From Lyophyllum atratum (Eukaryota > Basidiomycota > Agaricomycetes > Agaricales > Lyophyllaceae): a stretch of DNA of 64,000 nt. The notes beneath the pieces are model-generated. The model saw only the letters and a program-made list of their open reading frames with translations, was not told the DNA's origin and made no database searches. The DNA is taken from contig JACGCN010000038.1 in assembly GCA_014905825.1 (NCBI GenBank), forward strand, positions 428,353 to 492,352. The letters are read 5' to 3'. The translations under genes were made by a program, and so were the position numbers. Of this stretch, positions 56,455 to 64,000 are shown one piece after another. Numbering within the stretch: the first letter of the stretch is position 1; each line of letters begins with the position of its first letter.

Positions 56455-58025
56455 ATGCCGTCGAAACTCAAATCCCGTCTCCTCACCTTCTTCCGTCCTC
56501 TCCTCCGTGCACTCGGGATGTCTTCTTCACTCGGACCTCAGTCGTCCACCTCACCGCCCTTCCACCTTCTAGATACAAAGCTCCAGACGGGCGTAGAGAC
56601 GTACACTCAATACATCACGACGGCCTACGAGGCGCGTGATCCCAGCTTCCCGAAGTCCCTGCGCGTCACCCAGCTCGACCTTGTGAAGCAGGTCGTTAAG
56701 TCCGAACACGAATACATGGTCGCGTGGGTCCAAGCGCTGGACGGCTTCACGCAGTATCTATCGTTTGAACGTGCAGGCATCGCAGCTCAGCTAGAGGATC
56801 AACATCCATCATCTAGTCTTCTCAGCTTCCGGCCGTCGAGGTCTGATACGGCACTCGCGCACCCCAGGCGCGTCACTGCTCCCGTGCCAGGCACCTCTCG
56901 TCTGGGACAGGATGATCTATCCTTACCAGCTCAGCATGATATTCCTATCTCGCCCCCTACGCCCGACATCCCGCTGTCCCACTCCAGCACATCCGCACCA
57001 CCCCACGACGCTGCGAGTGCGGACTTACGGCCGCATACGACAAAACACCGCCTCTCAAGCTCGACCTCATCCCCTTTCACCTCATCCTCCTCATCCAGCA
57101 ACATCGCCTCCCTCGACTCGCTCTCCCGGCAGGGCGACGCGCGCGACACCGTCTCCGGGCACGCCAAACCGACGCAGACGCCCTACGACATCGTCATCGG
57201 TACCCTCTCGCTCTCCTCCCTCGATCCCCCGCTCCTCTTGCACGAGCTCGCCGTCCTCGCACAGACAGTCCACACCAGCGCTACCACGTACAAGCTGTTC
57301 AGCACAAACTGCTACTGGTTCTGCGGGATGATGATGAATGCGGTCGAGGCACGTGCCGGGGTGGAGATGGAGTTGATAGATGTAAAAGTGAGCGCGGTGC
57401 CAGCGCTGTTGCCGTACCATGTTTATAGGAGCTTGAGGGCGAGGTTGACTGGTCAGCAGAAGGGGGGGAAGAATGGGACGTGGAAGTGGCTGAGGGTGTA
57501 TACGCCGCTTCCGGATGCTAAGGCAAAAATACTTAGAAAGGAGTGGGAGAAAGATCTGGCAACATTTGAGACGGAGGTGAGTTCAGATGGTGCTTCGGAG
57601 TGGAATTTCTTTGCTGATGTCGTCTTTGGTAGCTTGAAGAGAGACGGCAGGCATTGGGCAAGGAAGCTGCTGAGAAGCTAAAGCATGCGGAGCGGGCAAC
57701 TGAGATGGAGCGTAAGTTGAAGGAGGATGCGGAGAGGGCAACTGCGATGGAACGTAAGTTCAAGGAGGATGCGGAGAGGGCAACTGCGATGGAACGTAAG
57801 TTCAAGGAGGATGCGGAGAGGGCAACTGCGATGGAACGTAAGTTCAAGGAGGATGCGGAGAGGGCAACTGCGATGGAACGTAAGTTCAAGGAGGATGCGG
57901 AGGATGCGGTGGAGAAGTTGAAGGAGGCAGCGGAGCGAGACAGGCAGGTAGCAGCAGAGGCTGCAGAGCGAGAGCGCATCTTGCTCGAGAAGCTCGCCCG
58001 TTTTCAATCTCAGGCCCCTGCCTGA
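56455..58025 (+). CDS. hypothetical basidiomycete protein with Ser-rich middle and coiled-coil repeat tail
   Basis: Two exons (56455-57576, 57633-58025) sum to 504 residues. The N-terminal part is helical (VTQLDLVKQVVKSEHEYMVA). The middle is Ser/Pro low complexity (SSSTSSPFTSSSSSSNIASL). A conserved-looking segment follows: PYDIVIGTLSLSSLDPPLLL and YKLFSTNCYWFCGMMMNAV, a pattern I associate with a large unnamed mushroom family. After the single intron (donor GTGAGT at 57577) the tail is an uninterrupted charged coiled coil: LEERRQALGKEAAEKLK, then four copies of a 14-residue unit. Function is unknown. Confidence 0.72.
57732..57899 (+). repeat. coding tandem repeat, about 4 x 42 bp
   Basis: The unit starting GCGGAGAGGGCAACTGCGAT encodes AERATAMERKFKED and is repeated four times with almost no change, flanked by diverged half-units (AERATEMERKLKED before, AEDAVEKLKEAAER after). 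The 42-bp length keeps the frame and the 14-residue unit equals two heptads, so copy-number change would only lengthen the coiled coil. Confidence 0.9.
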
Positions 58026-59043
58026 TTTTCACGATCCTCCAAATTCCCTGGCACGCTATTCATACCACGATCACAATATCCACACATCTACATGTATCGA
58101 TCCATCCTCACGCCACTTCACATTCCGGTTCAATACTTTCGTCTTGCTATCGTCTTGCTCTCATCTTGCTCTCATTATCGCAATGTACTCTACTACTTAT
58201 CTTGCAATACATCATGACTGCCTCGCGTATCCACCTTCAGAGTATCCTTTCCTGCAACTGTTCGAATTAAACTTCGAGCGAGGATGACGTAGAACGTCCA
58301 TATTTTTAGTTCCGGGCCTCCTTGCCACGGGGAGTCCCAGCCTCACTGCCTCATTCATCGCCACACCGCGTTCTCGACTACGTCAAACGAATGGACTTTA
58401 TCGATATCCTAACGACAACTTCTATGTCCTGAAGAACTGAAGAACATATACCTAAATAAATTCCGTGTTTGAATCGATCGAATGCGTCTTTTTGCATCTC
58501 GTCGTTGGTGTAGGCGCCGGGCACGCAACGCCCCGCTGATTCCATTGGCTTTGATTCTTCACCAGCACCATCTGCAAGAGCCAAATACCAGCGCATGGAG
58601 ACCTACAACCGTATCCAACAGCTGAGCGAGTCCTGACCACCCTGACCCATCTTCTGCACGGCGCGCAGGCGTTCACAACCAGGAGTCGAGGTTCACTTCG
58701 ACACCTACACAACCCCTCCGTCAACGGACTGACGCACCTCACTGCGCCTATGTGCGTTACGCCTGGCGTGCCCGCCTTCATGATTCAGGAAGGAGCCTGA
58801 AATCTGCATGACATATGGTCAGTCCTTCGTTACTTACCTCATTGTACACATAATCTCAAAAGGCGAGACCTCTGGTTCTCGCTGAACACCACTATGAGGA
58901 CCAGCCCATTGAACACAATATGTTCGATGGCATAGACAACAGTCAAGGATCCGACGAAAGCCTGGACGCCGACGTTCTCCCCAGGGACTCTGGGTATAGG
59001 CCAGATAAGAGATGTGTATATATGTCCCGCAGGGGGTCTAAAG
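58026..59043. other. intergenic between convergent genes, no gene seen
   Basis: About 1 kb; minus-strand frames at 58378-58781 and 58839-59054 show no family character. Confidence 0.45.
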
Positions 59044-60101
59044 CTACAGAGCACGCTGCCTCATGCGACTGCTGACTGTTCGTAAACCAGCGTAAACCTT
59101 GCCGGGTGGCGAGCCGAGGATGAGGGACACGATAGCGTCCCGGGCGACCTTAATGTTTTGGAAGGACCCCATGATGTGAATCTTACTGAAGATTCCTGTA
59201 GATGAGCGAACTGCGTTCAATAAAGGCTGTAAAACGTACGTGTCGGCCAAGACGATACGGGTACGACTGGCGTTTTCAATCGTGAACTTGGTTTTTCCGT
59301 CCTGGCCTGCTATGCGGCCTGAATTATGGTTAGATGATGCTCCATGGTAAGGAACGGACTAAGACGTACCGATTGCGCGCGACAGGTGATCGCCATGTAG
59401 CGTTTTTACATCCTTGATCTCGAAGGAATCGAGGTATAGGTCGTCCAATCGAAGAAGAGCGATCGCATCCTACAAGAAAGATATGTGAGCTTGATCGAAA
59501 CCGGACGCGAAAATTTGACCGTACATTAACGTCGAAGCCCAATGCATACGCCTTCACGAAGTCTGCGCCTTTCTGCAGAGCACCAATATCCTTCGTCTCC
59601 TTCGATGTCTAATGAAAGCATGAGCCTCATATCACTGATCAAAAAGATCTCGACGTACCCTCGCTTCCACGCATCTTCGCTGAACATTCATCCTCACTTG
59701 CAACCCCAAAATTTCCGTCAAAGGCCCAAAGATATTTATCCAATCCTTCTTCAGAGGTGTCATTCGATGAGGGGGTATAGGTATCCGTCTAGTTTCGGAT
59801 TTCAGTCTTGTTTTGTCCGCATTCGCGGCTAGAGGAGGAAATGCAGGGGCGGAGGTCGTCTGTAGAGGATCGACATCGATGATCAAGTCGTCGTCGTCCC
59901 CAGCATCGTCGAACCCTGCCTGCTGATCTGTGATGCTCGATCCAGACGCTTCTACATCGTTCATCTCCTGATCTTGGTCTGCATCGTACACTGCGGTGTT
60001 GGCTGGACGAGCCGATTTTCGGGTGATTTTTCTGCGGTTTTACGAGCAGCGGATCCGGTAGTTGAGGACTCTGGCTGTGTCGTGAGAGTAGCGACAACCA
60101 T
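59044..60101 (-). CDS. PNO1: PNO1/DIM2, KH-domain pre-rRNA processing factor
   Basis: Minus strand, start ATG 60101 ([20 protein letters not shown]), stop 59044-59046. A low-complexity acidic N-terminus ([20 protein letters not shown]) precedes the conserved core: [80 protein letters not shown], then [20 protein letters not shown] and [20 protein letters not shown]. The ending [20 protein letters not shown] is diagnostic. PNO1 binds the 3' end of 18S pre-rRNA and directs Nob1 cleavage and dimethylation in 40S assembly. Near the start a 53-nt stretch (donor GTAAAA after GCTGCTC, acceptor CCGCAG) either is an intron or hides a frameshift. Confidence 0.88.
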
Positions 60102-60981
60102 GGCAGCGATCTGGGGATGGTAAGTAGACGGCCTAGAGGAAAAATGTGTTTTTTTGTGACGGTCACAAATGTCACGTCGACTGGTTCATATCTCTTCGAC
60201 ACTGGAGTACTGGCGGGCGAGTTTGACCCTACCGTCACCAACGCACTATGTATCCTCCTTTGCGGGAAGTCCCTCTTCCCGTCATGCGCTCCTTCTGAGG
60301 CGTAAGGTGATTGATGGCGTCGACCGAAGTCTAGGCAAGCTATGACCCACTCTACGCGGGGTTTCGGCACCCCCAGGTCGCGTACAGAACATCTTGGCAA
60401 TTCAACCTACCTCATTGACCATTACTACACGGACGAGCTTTCGGGGTCGGTATTTCCATTTTTTGCCAAATTCTAAACACATCCATCCATTCACGGTTTT
60501 TTCGAGACTAAGCATCTGGAAGGTGTTGAGGTGCAATGATCACTGTCCAATGTCTATGATATGGTGATATGGCGAAGCTTTCGAAGCAAAGAAACGAAGG
60601 GTCTATAAGCTACTATGAATATTCTCAAGAAAAGACTGGCTTTGTCGAACTTTCAACAACTTCAGCTTTCGAGCATCTCCACTTGAACATTGTGAAAGCT
60701 ACCATGTCAACAGGGGCATCAAGTCTAATCAGGTGCGTATTACCTTGGTCCACCTTTTTAGCTGTCGACTCAATGGCCACTTCATGAACAGGCAATCGGA
60801 TTTCTTGCACTGACACCTGATCGAATCACGGCTGTCCAATGCTATCGTCATCCGGCGACAACTCCGAAACGGCGTTTCGTTTTGCAATACTTGCTCAAGA
60901 ATATCATCCACGCCTTATGCCATATATAACTGCGAAATCGGAGTCTCGCATTGTCCTCTGCACCGTCCATACTCCGCCAGT
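60102..60981. other. intergenic, upstream region of the decayed A-TmpA copy
   Basis: Holds the divergent flank of PNO1 and a TATATAA at 60923-60929, 53 bases before the ATG at 60982; no gene seen. Confidence 0.45.
60923..60929 (+). promoter_or_regulatory. TATA-like box upstream of the decayed A-TmpA copy
   Basis: TATATAA 53 bases before the ATG at 60982, at nearly the same distance as TATAAA before the A-A-TmpA gene. Positional inference. Confidence 0.35.
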
Positions 60982-63900
60982 ATGGAAAGCCGGCCTTTCA
61001 ACCAGGAGCAACTGCAGGGCCTCTCTCCCATTGGCAGAGCCCTGTTCAACAAGTTCGGACGAGGCGAAACCCGCGCGCTCCCATTTCAATGTGTACACCA
61101 GGCATTTGAGTTTCAAGCTCGCAGCCATCCTGACTCCGTCGCCGTAGAAGATCTTCATGAGAAGATTACATACGCACAACTGGATCGCCAGGCCAACTGT
61201 CTCGCCGCTCATTTGCGTGAGATGGGAATATATCCTGGGTCGAGGGTCGGCCTACTCGTTGAGAGGTCCATCTACATGATTATCGGCATCCTAGCTGTTC
61301 TCAAGGCGGGCGCCGCTTACGTGCCTTTGGATGGGAACGTTGTGTCAAGCAGTACTCTGACCCATGCTTTGAGAGACTGCGATGCCTCACTCGTGCTGGT
61401 GCAAGACAAATTTGCCGAGCGCGTGTTCATGACGCCCACACTGTCTCTCGAGGAGTTCGTCTGTTCTCATGCTTCTGTGCTGGAGTGTTCCAAACCGGAA
61501 GAACTTGCGAGTCCAGATGATAGCGCGTATATCATCTATACGAGTGGTAAGCCGCGAAAACTGGCTTATTGTTAAAAAGTACTCACACGCATCCAGGTAC
61601 AACTGGTGTTCCGAAAGGCGTTGATGTCATGCACCAAAATGTTACCAATCGTCAGTAACGAGTAATCCTTGATTATCCTGCTCCCAAGTCTCATTTTCTC
61701 AATGTACAGTTGTGTGCGTCGGTCCGGGGAATTTGGCAATGAGCCCTGGTCTCCGTGTCTCCCAACTGATGAACATCTCATTCGATATGGCAGCCTGGGT
61801 GAGTCAACTTTCGTTTCATTCTTGCCCTCGTCTAACTACATCTCTTCCTCCAGGAAATTCTCGGAAGTCTTTGTAATGGGAGCACTCTATGTCTCAGGGG
61901 AAAGACATCGAAAGAATGGCGAGCTGTGATGAAGACAATCGACATCATGATCGCAACCCCATCGATGCTGAGCCCCCACGATCCTGCTGATTACCCCAAC
62001 ATCAAAGTTGTCGCTGTCGGAGGGGAGCCATGTCCCAAAGGTAACCGAGCACCTCGATCTAAGAGTTTCCTGAGATTCTGATCCTTCTTTCATAGGCCTT
62101 GCAGATGCTTGGGCCCAAAGCGTGGACTTCTATAACTGCTGTGGTCCCACCGAGGTATGTACATCCAAAGCCCTGGAACAGTTTCTTACCGGGTTCCGAC
62201 CAGGTCACCATAATTCACACCATGCATCGGCATTGTCCTGGTGACACCCTAGGAATTGGATTGCCCACTCCGACAATACGGTATACATTTTGGATGAGCA
62301 TATGAAGCCTGTAAAGATCGGTGACATTGGGATCATGTGGGCCGGCGGGTGCTGGTATCACGAAAGGCTACCTCAATCTGCCTGCGAAAACCGCCGAGGT
62401 GTACAAACTTGATCCTTTTCTGGATGATGGGTACGTTCTCCTCAGGTTTCATCTTCCAATATGATGCCTAAACAATACTCTTTCTCCGATAGCTCGATGA
62501 TGTTCAACACTGGGGATCTAGCGTAAGTCTGAATTCGTGGTTCATCCTTTAATTGTCTCCTTATGTCCAACAGACGCTGGTATCCAAATGGTGACCTTGA
62601 CATCTGGGCAGAGTCGATGATCAAGTGAAGGTCAGGTTAGTGAGGTGTCTTATTCGTCTTTCTTCAACCAACTCATCTAGGGTATTCAGGGATTCCGTGT
62701 AGAGCTTGACGGGGTGCTGCGCTATGGAGGCTGTTGGACACTTTTCCAATCTAATGTGGCCGATTTTCAACTGACCACGGATCCAAAGACAACTCCAGGA
62801 ATTCACCGCTAGCAAGCCTGCAATACTTATCGAAGGGGAGCTCTTGGGTTTTCCACCCCTACCAGCGTAGGGATAGATGCGGTTAAGGCGTCAGCATCTC
62901 GCGTTCAACCGTTATTACGCCGTTTCCGACCCAAGTACATCCCAATGAGCAAGTTTCCGGTGACCATGTAAGTTGCCTTATTCTTGAAATTTTTACGTCG
63001 TCCGAACGCTTCTGTGCAGGGAACGGGAAAGTCGACAAGATGGCGCTCAGCAAATTGGCTCTTGACTCATCCTATACGTTCCTCATTCCCCTCCGCTAGA
63101 GCTGCTTACGCCGGAGGCGGAACCCCGAAGTTCGCCCAGTCTATCCTCTATTAATCAGCACGGTACAAGCGCTCCAATCCATCTATCCAATCTAATGATC
63201 GCGCTGAAAGCCAACAGTCAGATAGCGGTCGTTCCAATCCCAGGCAAGCCCCCGATACCTTCGAACCCCCCCTACCAGGCCCAGTAGATCGAAAGATAGA
63301 AATCGCAGGCTACTTGACCAGTGCAGCAACTCTCTGCCTCATTCTCTTCTTCTGAAGAGTCCTCTGTGAACTTGGACCAGATTCCATCTCCTTTACATCG
63401 CCTCCACCTCCCTTCCACCTAAGACAGCGCCGCAGCGGCCTCATCGCCGCCACGAGTAAAATGGGCTCAGTCCTTGGCGTCCTTACAAAGAAGCGGATGA
63501 TGAGGATTATCACCACCCTCCCATCCGTATATTCTCCATCATCGGCACGGGTCAAATCCATGGACCGTCCCACGGCGCGGCAAGGCTGGAATGAGTCTGC
63601 CGAGTCTGTGGTATCCGTACGACAGCTTATCAGCGAAGTTTCTCGTTCGCTCTCCCCCCCGCTCCACGCCACCGCCGCCTCCGCCGCCTCCAATACTTTG
63701 TAGATCGAAGACGCGGCCTCCATCTCCTATTCTGAAGAATCATTCTTTGGCATATCAGGCGCATGCGAACGATCCTGACGCGGAAAAGGTGCTATATGCT
63801 CAAGGGGGCATTCCTGGACATGTCGAGATTGTCTTGAACCTTCCTTTGACGAAGGAGATAGACCCGTCATCTCTAGAAGATCAGACCTCGATTTGGGCAG

Positions 63901-64000
63901 GATATAAACAAGACATCTTACCGAAAAAGGATCAGGGGCGCTTCATGCACAAATTTCGACTTCAGGCAGCCTCCCTGTGTCACCGTCTGTTCGGCCTGGT
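60982..64000 (+). pseudogene. decayed A-TmpA family member (3' end outside window)
   Basis: The first exons are intact: MESRPFNQEQLQGLSPIGRA, A3 YIIYTSG/TTGVPKGVDVMHQ, SFDMAAW, KTSKEWRAVMKTIDIM, FYNCCGPTE. From about 62260 the frame fails repeatedly when compared with the other copies. One base is missing in the PTPNNTVY block (about 62267-62275) and one is extra in WAGGAG (about 62345-62352). One is missing at GDLEHLGRV (about 62597-62605), and further indels follow at DGVAAAME (about 62715) and around 62850-62930 (the WGFFTP and QPHYAVPTK blocks). NGKVDKMAL survives near 63020. The linker that follows is long and has stops. TmpA similarity resumes at about 63855 (DPSSLEDQTSIWAGYKQDIL) and runs off the right edge. 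Intact early exons and broken late ones suggest recent loss. Confidence 0.75.

Noticed and set aside
57533..58007. Minus-strand repetitive frames over the 42-bp repeat
   Set aside because: Mirror of the coding repeat; Leu/Ser-rich pattern comes from the reverse complement of the coiled-coil codons.
1..64000. Biosynthetic gene cluster linking the A-TmpA genes, terpene synthase and copper oxidase
   Set aside because: They are separated by many housekeeping genes (AHA1, ADE4, PNO1, SAM synthetase); no clustering beyond the local A-TmpA array.
1..64000. tRNA, rRNA, CRISPR or intact transposon
   Set aside because: None was recognised by eye; a tRNA or RNA-motif scan could still reveal small RNAs.

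Overview
The window looks like a piece of a basidiomycete (Agaricomycetes-type) nuclear genome. Genes are dense and carry many 48-65 nt GT-AG introns with CTAAC/CTGAC-like branch sites. Typical mushroom families are present: a class I sesquiterpene synthase, a copper radical (glyoxal) oxidase, a Kre9/KNH-like secreted protein and a GPI-anchored cupredoxin. All gene models were assembled by eye from splice signals, frames and family knowledge; nothing was run. Several models were checked by summing exon lengths, which divide by three.

The most distinctive content is a family that joins an NRPS-like adenylation (A) domain, without a carrier domain, to a polytopic membrane and FAD/NAD(P)-reductase module. 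That module resembles the TmpA family of putative membrane flavoproteins. Positions 1-3721 hold a copy cut by the left edge (A-TmpA). Positions 8376-14287 hold one continuous 25-exon gene coding for about 1549 residues with two A domains in tandem followed by the TmpA module (A-A-TmpA). Positions 16702-18513 hold a stand-alone TmpA-like gene without an A domain. Far away on the same strand, 60982-64000 holds a decayed copy with several frameshifts, cut by the right edge. The TmpA halves at about 2.3-3.2 kb and 12.8-13.8 kb are nearly identical, introns included, which points to recent gene conversion or duplication.

The rest is housekeeping and accessory genes. Between the family members lie an F-box/LRR-like gene (4590-6351) and dynactin p27 (14632-15372). 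From 18.8 to 31.2 kb come a Tim17-like membrane protein, a WDR53-like WD40 protein, the Hsp90 co-chaperone AHA1, a terpene synthase, a DUF3429/TMEM69-like mitochondrial protein and a Fus1-like membrane SH3 protein. From 31.7 to 42.5 kb come an F-box/WD40 protein, a Kre9-like secreted protein, the autophagic lipase ATG15, a coiled-coil protein, two tandem G-protein gamma subunits and a mitochondrial thioredoxin. From 43.3 to 60.1 kb come a cupredoxin, a myotubularin phosphatase, S-adenosylmethionine synthetase, amidophosphoribosyltransferase, a copper radical oxidase, a repeat-containing coiled-coil protein and the ribosome-assembly factor PNO1. These show no shared operon-like logic; the order is ordinary fungal gene order.

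Three otherwise well-conserved genes (myotubularin, SAM synthetase, copper radical oxidase) each need removal of one base from a homopolymer run to keep frame, so the assembly probably carries homopolymer errors. The frameshifts in the 61-63 kb copy are too many and too varied to be explained that way alone.
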